A stretch of 64,000 bases of DNA from assembly GCA_016710335.1 (NCBI GenBank), contig JADJXQ010000002.1:62001-126000 (forward strand), given 5' to 3'. This document shows positions 17,501 to 24,959 of this stretch, piece by piece. A program made the position numbers and the translations under genes. The DNA is from Rhodospirillales bacterium (GTDB taxonomy: Bacteria > Pseudomonadota > Alphaproteobacteria > Rhodospirillales > Defluviicoccaceae). Numbering within the stretch: the stretch's first letter is position 1; every line of letters begins with the position of its first letter. The notes under the pieces were generated by a model, which did not search any database, was not told where the DNA came from, and saw only the letters and a program-made list of their open reading frames with translations.

Positions 17501-19264
17501 ATGAACGTGATCGAAACGGATATCGCCATCGTCGGGGCCGGCGGGGCCGGCCTGCGGGCGGCCATCGAGGTGGCCGAGATGGACCCCAAGGTGAAGGTGC
17601 TGCTGGTCTCCAAGGTCTATCCGATGCGGAGCCATACCTGCGCGGCCGAAGGCGGCGCGGCCGGGGTGATCAAGGACAACGACAGCCTAGAATACCACTT
17701 CAACGACACCGTCGGCGGCGGCGACTGGCTGACCGATCAGGACGCGGTCGACCTGTTCGTCAACGAGATTCCCAAGGAACTGACGTTGCTCGAGCACTGG
17801 GGCTGCCCGTGGAGTCGCGAAGACAGCGGCAAGGTGGCGGTGCGGCCGTTCGGCGGCATGAAGATCATGCGCACGTGGTTCGCCGCCGACAAGACCGGCT
17901 TCCACATGCTTCACACCCTGTTCCAGACCTCGCTCAAGTACCCCGGCATCAAGCGCCTCGACGAGTACTACGTCACCGACCTGATGGTGGACGACGGCCG
18001 CGTCTCGGGCGTGTTGGCGATGGAAATCCGCTCCGGCGAGATCAGCCTGATTCGCGCCAAGGCGGTGATCGTCTGCTCCGGCGGCGCCGGCAAGATCTTC
18101 AAGTTCACCACCAACGGCGCCATCAAGACCGGCGACGGCATGGCCATGGCGTACCGCGCCGGAGTGCCGCTGAAGGACATGGAGTTCGTCCAGTACCACC
18201 CGACCGGGCTGCCGGCCACCGGCATTCTGTTGACCGAGGGCTGCCGCGGCGAAGGCGGCATCCTGGTCAACAAGGACGGCTACCGGTTCCTCCAGGACTA
18301 CGGGCTTGGCCCGCCGGACCCGTGGCCGCGCCTCAAGGCGATGGAACTGGGACCGCGTGATCGGCTGAGCCAGGCGTTCTGGCACGAGCAGAAGAAGGGC
18401 CGCACGATTCCGAGCCCGTGGGGCGACGTGATGCACCTGGACATGCGCCACCTGGGGGAGAAAAAAATCAACGAGCGCCTGCCCCTTATTCGCGAGCTAT
18501 CGCGCCTCTACGCCGGCGCCGATCCTGTGTACGAACTGGTGCCGGTGCGCCCCGTGGTGCACTACATGATGGGCGGCATCCACACCAACATCGACGGCGC
18601 GGCGCCGATGGCCGGGCTGTACGCCGCCGGCGAATGCGCCTGCGTGAGCATCAACGGCGCCAATCGCCTCGGCTCCAACTCGCTCGGCGAGTTGCTGGTG
18701 TTCGGCGCCCGCGCTGCCCGCCACGCCGTCGAGTTCGTCAAGTCCGAGGGCAAGGGCGGCAACGGCAAGGCGATCGAGGCGCAAGCCAACGACGCGGAGA
18801 GCCGGGTCCGCTCACTGTTCCAGCGGAAAGGCAAGGACAGCGTCCCGCAGCTTCGAAAGGAGCTCAACATCACCATGGAGGAAGGCTGCGGCATCTACCG
18901 CACCGAGGCCGAACTCAAGGCCACTTGCGACAAGGTTACCGAGCTCCGCGGCCGCTACAAGGACGTCAAGCTGGAGGACACGTCGAGCGTGTTCAACACC
19001 GACCTTTTGCAGACGTTGGAGCTCGGGTGCATGCTGGAAGTGTCGCAGGCGGTCGCCGTCTCGGCGCTGGAGCGAAAGGAGTCGCGCGGCGCCCACCAGC
19101 GCCTCGACTACGACAAGCGCGACGACGTCAACTACCTCAAGCATTCGATGGCGCATTACAATCCCGACGGCGATCCGCGCATCGACTATTTGGACGTGGT
19201 GATCACGAGATCGCAACCGGCCGAACGCATCTACGGCGCCGGGGCAGAAGGGCAGGTGGTCTGA
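17501..19264 (+). CDS. frdA: Fumarate reductase flavoprotein subunit
   Basis: A 587-residue FAD-dependent catalytic subunit that reduces fumarate to succinate on the cytoplasmic side of the membrane. The FAD-binding N-terminus DIAIVGAGGAGLRAAIEVAE is followed by VYPMRSHTCAAEGG, where H45 is the likely covalent 8-alpha-histidyl-FAD site. EFVQYHPTGLPATGILLTEG, then CRGEGGILVN, plus NRLGSNSLGELLVFG and RKESRGAHQR complete the active site. The sequence follows E. coli FrdA far more closely than SdhA (FGGMKIMRTWFAADKTGFHM, DTSSVFNTDLLQTLELG). It starts a tight four-gene operon and its stop overlaps frdB. Confidence 0.95.
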   Translation: MNVIETDIAIVGAGGAGLRAAIEVAEMDPKVKVLLVSKVYPMRSHTCAAEGGAAGVIKDNDSLEYHFNDTVGGGDWLTDQDAVDLFVNEIPKELTLLEHWGCPWSREDSGKVAVRPFGGMKIMRTWFAADKTGFHMLHTLFQTSLKYPGIKRLDEYYVTDLMVDDGRVSGVLAMEIRSGEISLIRAKAVIVCSGGAGKIFKFTTNGAIKTGDGMAMAYRAGVPLKDMEFVQYHPTGLPATGILLTEGCRGEGGILVNKDGYRFLQDYGLGPPDPWPRLKAMELGPRDRLSQAFWHEQKKGRTIPSPWGDVMHLDMRHLGEKKINERLPLIRELSRLYAGADPVYELVPVRPVVHYMMGGIHTNIDGAAPMAGLYAAGECACVSINGANRLGSNSLGELLVFGARAARHAVEFVKSEGKGGNGKAIEAQANDAESRVRSLFQRKGKDSVPQLRKELNITMEEGCGIYRTEAELKATCDKVTELRGRYKDVKLEDTSSVFNTDLLQTLELGCMLEVSQAVAVSALERKESRGAHQRLDYDKRDDVNYLKHSMAHYNPDGDPRIDYLDVVITRSQPAERIYGAGAEGQVV

Positions 19265-20037
19265 TGGAAACCCGAAACATCACGGTGGAAGTCCTGCGCT
19301 ACCGGCCGGAGCAGGACTCCGAGCCGTTCTTCCAGAGCTACGTGGTGCCGTGCGAGGAGCACTGGGTAGTGCTCGACGCCCTCAACTACATCAAGGACGA
19401 GTTGGACCGCACCCTCAGCTACCGCTGGTCGTGCCACATGTTCGTGTGCGGCAGTTGCGGCATGGTCATCAACGGCGAGCCGATGCTGTCCTGCAAGAAG
19501 TTCGTCCGCGACTTCGGAGACAAGATCCGGGTCGAGCCGCTTGCCAACTTCCCGATCGAGCGCGATCTGGTCATCGTTCAGGACGACTTCATCGAGAAGC
19601 TGGAGAGCGTCAAGCCGTACCTGATCCCGAAGGAAGCCCGCACGATCGATCAGGGCGAGTACCTGCAGACGCCGGCCCAACTCAAGACCTACAAGCAGTA
19701 CACCATGTGCATCAACTGCTTGTGCTGCTATTCGGCGTGCCCGCAGTACGGGCTTGACGACACGTTCATCGGCCCCGCCGCCCTCGCCCTCGCCCACCGC
19801 TACAACGCCGATTCCCGCGATGTCGGCCGCAAGGCCCGGGAGGACGTGGTCGCGTCACACGACGGCATCTGGACCTGCAGCTTCGTCGGCGCGTGCTCGG
19901 TGGTGTGCCCCAAGGACGTGGAGCCGGCCGGCGCCATCCAGCAGACCAAGTTCACCAGCGCCATCGATTACCTCACGGGCATGGTGTCGCGCGGGGACAA
20001 GACCCGGGGAGACAAGAGCGGGGGAGACAAGAAATGA
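19264..20037 (+). CDS. frdB: Fumarate reductase iron-sulfur subunit
   Basis: A 257-residue subunit carrying the three Fe-S clusters that link quinol to FAD. The [2Fe-2S] ligands are in WSCHMFVCGSCGM with the fourth in LSC. The cluster motif CINCLCCYSACPQYG has the canonical CxxCxxCxxxCP plus one extra Cys between the second and third ligands. The last motif is CSFVGACSVVCPKDVEP. LANFPIERDLVIV and GPAALALAHRYN match E. coli FrdB (244 aa). The tail is about 13 residues longer and made of GDK units, from a repeated purine-rich stretch next to the frdC start. It overlaps frdA and frdC. Confidence 0.95.
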   Translation: METRNITVEVLRYRPEQDSEPFFQSYVVPCEEHWVVLDALNYIKDELDRTLSYRWSCHMFVCGSCGMVINGEPMLSCKKFVRDFGDKIRVEPLANFPIERDLVIVQDDFIEKLESVKPYLIPKEARTIDQGEYLQTPAQLKTYKQYTMCINCLCCYSACPQYGLDDTFIGPAALALAHRYNADSRDVGRKAREDVVASHDGIWTCSFVGACSVVCPKDVEPAGAIQQTKFTSAIDYLTGMVSRGDKTRGDKSGGDKK

Positions 20038-20426
20038 GCCGCAAGCCTTATCGCCGGGAGATGTCCAAGACCTCCTGGTTCATGACCCACCAGCGCTTCA
20101 AGACCTACATGCTGCACGAGATCAGCTCGCTGTTCGTGGCGATCTACGCACTGATCCTGATCATTGGCCTGTTCCGCCTCGGCGAGGGCTGGGAGGCGTG
20201 GGACGGCTTCGTCGACTTCCTCGCGAGCCCGCTCGGGATCATCCTGCACGTGGTCATCTTCGTGTTCTCGGTGATCCACACCATGGCGTGGTTCAAGGCG
20301 GTGCCGCAGGCGATGCGCATCCAGCGCGGCGACCATTTCGTCGAGGACAAGGTGCTGGTCGGCGGGCACTATGCGGTGCTGGCGGTGGTCTCGCTATTCG
20401 TGTTGATTTTGGCGGGAGTAGCCTGA
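20034..20426 (+). CDS. frdC: Fumarate reductase membrane anchor subunit C
   Basis: A 130-residue, three-helix anchor, the same size as E. coli FrdC (131). KPYRREMSKTSWF and WEAWDGFVDFLASP align with the E. coli protein. E29 (MLHEISSL) and H82 (VIHTMAWF) fall at the positions of the E. coli residues involved in menaquinol oxidation. This is a haem-free QFR-type anchor rather than an SdhC cytochrome b. The ATG overlaps the frdB stop (ATGA) and the frdB 3' end supplies GGGGGAGACAAG as ribosome binding site. One base separates it from frdD. Confidence 0.93.
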   Translation: MSRKPYRREMSKTSWFMTHQRFKTYMLHEISSLFVAIYALILIIGLFRLGEGWEAWDGFVDFLASPLGIILHVVIFVFSVIHTMAWFKAVPQAMRIQRGDHFVEDKVLVGGHYAVLAVVSLFVLILAGVA

Positions 20427-20427
20427 G

Positions 20428-20781
20428 ATGGCGCACGCGAAGGGCAGATCCAACAAGGCCGTCTTCTGGTTCCTGTTCGCCGCCGGCGGCACGGTGGTGG
20501 CGTTCATCATGCCCGTCATGGTCCTGGTCACCGGCCTGGGCCCGCTGGGGCTGTTCGACGACGCGTTCCTCTACGAGAACATGCATGGCTTCGTCAGCAA
20601 CTGGCTGGTCCGCCTCGCGCTGTTCGGAATCATTGTCCTGATGCTGTGGCACGCCGCCCACCGCCTCAAGGTCTGCGCCCACGACTTCGGGCTGCGCGCC
20701 GAGGGCCCGGTGTCCCTGGTCCTCTACGGCCTCGCCCTCATCGGCACCATAGCCACCGCCATGGCGCTGCTGGTGGTGTAG
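20428..20781 (+). CDS. frdD: Fumarate reductase membrane anchor subunit D
   Basis: A 117-residue, three-helix anchor (E. coli FrdD is 119). KAVFWFLFAAGGTVVAFIMP and VMVLVTGLGPLGLF align with E. coli FrdD. HAAHRLKVCAHDFGL corresponds to the histidine-rich quinone-site region. With FrdC it binds low-potential quinol and fixes FrdAB to the inner face of the membrane. It ends the operon; a GC-rich inverted repeat follows 15 bases after the stop. Confidence 0.93.
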   Translation: MAHAKGRSNKAVFWFLFAAGGTVVAFIMPVMVLVTGLGPLGLFDDAFLYENMHGFVSNWLVRLALFGIIVLMLWHAAHRLKVCAHDFGLRAEGPVSLVLYGLALIGTIATAMALLVV

Positions 20782-20796
20782 GTTTTGGTCAGCCAT

Positions 20797-20817
20797 GCCG
20801 GCGTCTCCGGCGCCGGC
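20797..20817 (+). terminator. Possible frd operon terminator hairpin
   Basis: A perfect 7-bp inverted repeat, GCCGGCG and CGCCGGC with a 7-base loop, lies just after the frdD stop. There is no T-run after it, so it would be a weak or factor-assisted terminator. In DNA this GC-rich, such a stem can arise by chance. Confidence 0.35.
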
Positions 20818-21240
20818 GGGGGGCCCGGTCCGATCCGGGCATCGACGGGCGCCGCACCGGTAGCAGCGCCGACGCGGACGGGCGCCACAGGTTGCAATCT
20901 CTCCGTGTTGAGCCTGTGGCGCACCCTGCGTGATTCTGGCCCGAAATACCCCGCTTGAGTACGCATTTGTACGCCGGTTTCGCGCCTATCCCCTTGATAC
21001 CAATGATTTTGTGTCAAAACCACACGTCGGAATGTATTCCGATGTATGCGGATGTATGCAGAACCGGGTGTAACCCATTGAAACTAAATGAATCAACCCC
21101 TAGTGGCATTGCGATCTCAGCGGCGCTGCCGTTATCGCCCTCCGGTCAGCCTGACGATGGAAAAGAACGTAACAAGATCATGGGGGCCGGCGCAACCGCC
21201 GTCAAGGGGTTTGCGTTGGGATCTTGGGCCTCTTAGTCAA
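20818..21240. other. Intergenic stretch with short palindrome and tandem repeats, no gene seen
   Basis: About 420 bases between frdD and the next minus-strand gene. Part is less GC-rich than its surroundings. At 21028-21041 lies CGGAATGTATTCCG (6-bp arms, 2-base centre), followed immediately by two near-identical decamers GATGTATGC(G/A) at 21041-21060. No tRNA or open reading frame with a recognisable product is present. The compositional dip and clustered repeats could mark a former insertion site. Confidence 0.5.
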
Positions 21241-22041
21241 CTACATCGTCCACGCATTCGCAGCATCCGCCAACTCCTGGGGCGGCGGCGGAGTCTTTTC
21301 GGCGGCAGGTTGAGGCGCCAGGTAGTACTGGTTGTGGTTGTCGTCCTTGTAGCGCGTGCCGGCGATCCAATAGAACAGCTTGAAATGAATGACGGCCCGG
21401 TACGGCACCGCGACGCTGGACAGCTGCCAGATCGGCCACCCCAGCGGTTCGGTGTCGCCGGTCTTGCCAAGATCGAGGTCCTGCTTGCCGAACTGCGGGT
21501 CGCCGACCACCCGGAAGCGGACGCTCACGCGTTCGACCGCCGACACTGCGGCGACGCGCACGGAGAAGCCGCTGTAGGGCGTCTGCGGATCGCTGACCAC
21601 GTCGGTGGAGAGCAGCTTGATTTGCTCAGCGACAAAGCCGAAGCGGAAGTTGCGTCCTTCGTCCGAATCGTAATGCATGCCGCTGCGTGGACTGGCGTAG
21701 GAGAACCAGAGAACGACCTCTCCGGCACTCTCGGGAATGAGGAAACTCGCCTGCAGCATCGACCCCCTGCCGGTGGACTCGACGTACGGGTGGTCTTGCA
21801 CACCGTTCGGCGAGACGAGGGTTTTCGAGGTCGGCGCCTCGCCAGCGCAAAAAGCGGCGTGGGCGACGATCGGGGAGTTGGGGTCGCCGAAGCGGTAGGG
21901 CTCCCCGTCGGGAACGATCCGCTTCGGATCGTATCGGACAACCAACTCTGCTCCCGGTCGCAGGTCGCCGTAGAGCAGTTCGTGGAAGTCGTTGGTGAAA
22001 GTGATCCGCGGCGCGACGTGTGAAAACGCTCTTTCGCTCAT
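21241..22041 (-). CDS. Uncharacterised beta-rich protein, DUF6209-like
   Basis: A 266-residue protein without a signal peptide. It begins MSERAFSHVAPRITFTNDFH and contains LRPGAELVVRYDPKRI, FLIPESAGEVVLWFSY and a proline-rich C-terminal tail (PAAEKTPPPPQELADA). The alternating hydrophobic pattern suggests a beta-sandwich. The ITFT...GAELVVRYDP pattern recalls DUF6209 as I remember it, but I cannot confirm membership. It lies 66 bp downstream of the GH31 gene on the same strand and is probably co-transcribed, so a role with the same carbohydrate is plausible. No catalytic motif is recognised. Confidence 0.6.
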   Translation of the reverse strand: MSERAFSHVAPRITFTNDFHELLYGDLRPGAELVVRYDPKRIVPDGEPYRFGDPNSPIVAHAAFCAGEAPTSKTLVSPNGVQDHPYVESTGRGSMLQASFLIPESAGEVVLWFSYASPRSGMHYDSDEGRNFRFGFVAEQIKLLSTDVVSDPQTPYSGFSVRVAAVSAVERVSVRFRVVGDPQFGKQDLDLGKTGDTEPLGWPIWQLSSVAVPYRAVIHFKLFYWIAGTRYKDDNHNQYYLAPQPAAEKTPPPPQELADAANAWTM

Positions 22042-22107
22042 CTCGTCTCTCCCTTGACGAAGCCTCGCTGTCCGCGGCGGAGCATGGTCCGCCGCCCTCG
22101 TCGGGTG

Positions 22108-24882
22108 TCAGGTTCGTACCGTGACCGTCACGTCCTTTAGGGTGTCGAAGACCTTGACCACGGTGGTCTCGAGACCCGCATCCCAGAAGTAGACATCGCT
22201 TGTCGCCGCCGCCAACCCGGACGCAGAGTGGGCGTCGGGCAAGGCGTTCGAGCCGAGGGTGACCGAGTTCGGCCGCGCCGTCGCCAGAAATCGGATCGTG
22301 TAGTAGGACTCCGGGGGAGTATAGGCGTCGACCAAGCGTTCCAGCCGCACGCTTCTCCCGCCGGAGACGGTGCGATGGCCGATCCGGGTGGTGCGATAAG
22401 CCCCCGCCGTCTCGGCCTCTGTCGTGAGCCCGTCGTCCTGGTAGAGCAGGTAGTCGTCATCCGGCCCGGGATAGACGGTGATGTCGAGCGGGTTCTCTTT
22501 CAACTCACCGACGTACTGCTCGACCACCGAGCGCATCGGCAAGATGGCGCCGGCGCGGACATAGATCGGCACCAGATCGAGGTCTGCGTGGTAGTCGATG
22601 ACCGTGGTGCCGCCCGCGACCGCCGCCGAAAGCGGGGCCTGGTTGTCGGCGAACCCGTACCATTCGCTGCCGGCCGGTAGATAGATGTCGCGAGCGGCCG
22701 CCCTCGGCGGCGAGGCGGTGATCGCCTGGAACAGAATCGGCGCCACCAGGAAATTCTTGCCGACGAAGAACTGATCGGCGAGGTGGTCGTAGACCGCCGG
22801 ATCGCCCGGGTCGTTCAGGAACAGGGCGCGCGCGATCGGCATGCCGGTTTGCGTCCACTCGTACATGGCGTCGTAATAGATCTGCAGCATCCGGTAGCGC
22901 AACTCCACGTACTTTCGGCAATTGGTCGGCACCGGCTCGCCGTAACGGTAAGGCTCCTGAAACTCCTTGGTGTAGCCGTTGTAGTGGTTCCGATACCATG
23001 GCAGGAAGGAGCCGACCTGCATCCAGCGGGTCAGCAGTTCGTAATTGGTTATGCCGCCCTTGACTTGGCCGTTCTCGACGTAGAAGCCGCTGGTACTTCC
23101 GCTGCCGTTGGCGAACCCGCCGATGTCGCAGCCGGAGATCGGCACGCCCGACAGGCCGATGTTGAGCACTTCCGGCACGTTGATCGCCAGGAAATCCCAA
23201 CTCGAAGCGGAATCCCCGGTCCACAGCGCCGCGTAACGATGCATCCCGGCGTATCCGCCGCGGGCGATGATAAAATTGCGGCGGTCCGCGCGAAGCTTGT
23301 TCAGGCCGTTCCATGTGGCCATCAGCAGAAACAGGCCGTAGAGGTTGTGGTCGACACCGTTCGGGACGTAGGTGACGTCGTTGTTGATCATCAGGTCGAG
23401 CGGAAACGTCCCGTAGCGGAACACGTTGCCGTCCAACGCCGGGCACATCATGTCCTGCCAGATCATGTCCATGCCGAGGTCGTTGATCAGATGCGCATAC
23501 TGCTGGCCCCAGACATCGCGGACGTCGGCACGACCCAGGTCGGGATAGTTGCCGCTGGCGCCGAGCGGCGTCATGCCCTGGGCATTGGGCTTTAACGGGG
23601 GATACTGGTAGGGATTGGAGCCGTTGTTCTCGCCGTAATTGACGCGGCCGACGAACAGGTTCCGGTTGGGGCCCTGACCCGCATACGTATTGAAGATCAG
23701 CGCCCCCGCCTGCATCAGCGCCTGGCGCTGGGCATACGGCGCGAGGCGGCCGTTTTCATCGAGTTCGTTTTTAGTGACCAACGGGGTGATGTTGGTCGAG
23801 CACTTGAAGCCTTTCTGGTGGAGACCATCCATCATCTCGGCCGCGTTCGGGAACTTCATCTCGCTGTGGGTGAAGGTGCGGTAGTTGTTCTGGAAGTCGA
23901 CGTCGATATGAAGGCCGTCGCACGGAATCCGGTTCGATCGGTAGGCGTCGGCCACCGCCTCCAGGTGGGCCCGGTCGTAGTAGCCGTAGCCGCCCTGGTG
24001 AAACCCGAACACATACTTGGGTGGCATCGGTCCTCGCCCTGTCAGGGTGGTGTACTGGTCGAGGACGTCGACCACCGCGCCGCCGAGCATGAAATAGTAG
24101 TCGAGGTCGTTGAACAGGGCTCCGAAGTAGAGCTTTCCGTCCATGTTTGAATAATCATTCGAACCGACGTTGAAGAAAGACTGCGCGCCATTGTCAAAGA
24201 ACAGACCGTAACAGTATGGCGCACCGGCAAAATCCCCCGTCGGGGCAGGATTGATCTCCAACATGAATGGAATCGATGCGTACAGCGCCTCGCTGGGATT
24301 GAGCGGGCCCGGGTCATTGCCTGGCGGCAGCGGCGCATTAATGTAGGAGAAGTTGTCGTAGTTGAACTGGGTCATCGTGAACAGGTTTTTGAGAACCTGC
24401 GCACCTGCCTTTTCTCCGAAGCCACAGTATTTTGCGCTGACCGGCCGGGTCTTGAAGTTGGCGACGACCTTCGCATCAGGAATGTAAACGAGGTTGTAGC
24501 TGGGTTCGTCCGCCGAGATCAGCTGACCGTCGCGATAGACGCGAATTCGATAGGGCTGCAGGTCGATGTCGACCCGCATCGCCCCGGTGTCGACCACCAG
24601 CCGCGCACTGGAATTCTCGACGACCTTGAGCTTGACCGGGCCCAGGTCGCGGGTGACCACGGCGGGCGACCCCTCGATCGTGTAGTCGGGTTTCGCCTCC
24701 GGGCTGAAGCGGACGCGAAAGCAGGTCGCCGACAGAAAAGAGACCTGAAGGCTTCGTCCTCCGCCTTCGAGCGCCAGGTTGAAAACGTTGCCGCTACGCG
24801 CGACCGAGGAGATGCCGCCGATCGGCGTCCAGTGGCCGTGGTTGGGTGTGAAATCGCGAACCGTTACGAATGGAATGTCCAT
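22108..24882 (-). CDS. GH31 family enzyme resembling alpha-1,4-glucan lyase
   Basis: A 924-residue GH31 protein starting MDIPFVTVRDFTPNHGHWTP after a GGGGAGG ribosome binding site; no signal peptide. The catalytic barrel has MPPKYVFGFHQGGYGYYDRA, GLHIDVDFQNNYRTFTHSEM and the nucleophile motif GMDMIWQDMMCPA with D477. FIIARGGYAGMHRYAALWTG leads to the acid/base D557 (WTGDSASSWDF). SGCDIGGF and GSFLPWYRNHYNGY follow. These segments parallel red-algal alpha-1,4-glucan lyases, which release 1,5-anhydrofructose from starch or glycogen, more than ordinary alpha-glucosidases (WIDMNE). Bacterial 6-alpha-glucosyltransferases also use WQDM, so hydrolase, transferase or lyase activity is undecided. Confidence 0.85.
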   Translation of the reverse strand: MDIPFVTVRDFTPNHGHWTPIGGISSVARSGNVFNLALEGGGRSLQVSFLSATCFRVRFSPEAKPDYTIEGSPAVVTRDLGPVKLKVVENSSARLVVDTGAMRVDIDLQPYRIRVYRDGQLISADEPSYNLVYIPDAKVVANFKTRPVSAKYCGFGEKAGAQVLKNLFTMTQFNYDNFSYINAPLPPGNDPGPLNPSEALYASIPFMLEINPAPTGDFAGAPYCYGLFFDNGAQSFFNVGSNDYSNMDGKLYFGALFNDLDYYFMLGGAVVDVLDQYTTLTGRGPMPPKYVFGFHQGGYGYYDRAHLEAVADAYRSNRIPCDGLHIDVDFQNNYRTFTHSEMKFPNAAEMMDGLHQKGFKCSTNITPLVTKNELDENGRLAPYAQRQALMQAGALIFNTYAGQGPNRNLFVGRVNYGENNGSNPYQYPPLKPNAQGMTPLGASGNYPDLGRADVRDVWGQQYAHLINDLGMDMIWQDMMCPALDGNVFRYGTFPLDLMINNDVTYVPNGVDHNLYGLFLLMATWNGLNKLRADRRNFIIARGGYAGMHRYAALWTGDSASSWDFLAINVPEVLNIGLSGVPISGCDIGGFANGSGSTSGFYVENGQVKGGITNYELLTRWMQVGSFLPWYRNHYNGYTKEFQEPYRYGEPVPTNCRKYVELRYRMLQIYYDAMYEWTQTGMPIARALFLNDPGDPAVYDHLADQFFVGKNFLVAPILFQAITASPPRAAARDIYLPAGSEWYGFADNQAPLSAAVAGGTTVIDYHADLDLVPIYVRAGAILPMRSVVEQYVGELKENPLDITVYPGPDDDYLLYQDDGLTTEAETAGAYRTTRIGHRTVSGGRSVRLERLVDAYTPPESYYTIRFLATARPNSVTLGSNALPDAHSASGLAAATSDVYFWDAGLETTVVKVFDTLKDVTVTVRT

Positions 24883-24959
24883 CGCCGACCGCCTCCCCTG
24901 ATGTCTAGACCGTTGCCCGCTGCCGTAGTCCAGAGTCGGCTCTGCGGCCGACCCGCCGG

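Noticed and set aside
17501..20781. Succinate dehydrogenase operon
   Set aside because: Two small haem-free anchors, FrdC E29/H82 and overall FrdA/B patterns match fumarate reductase; gene order A-B-C-D also fits Frd.
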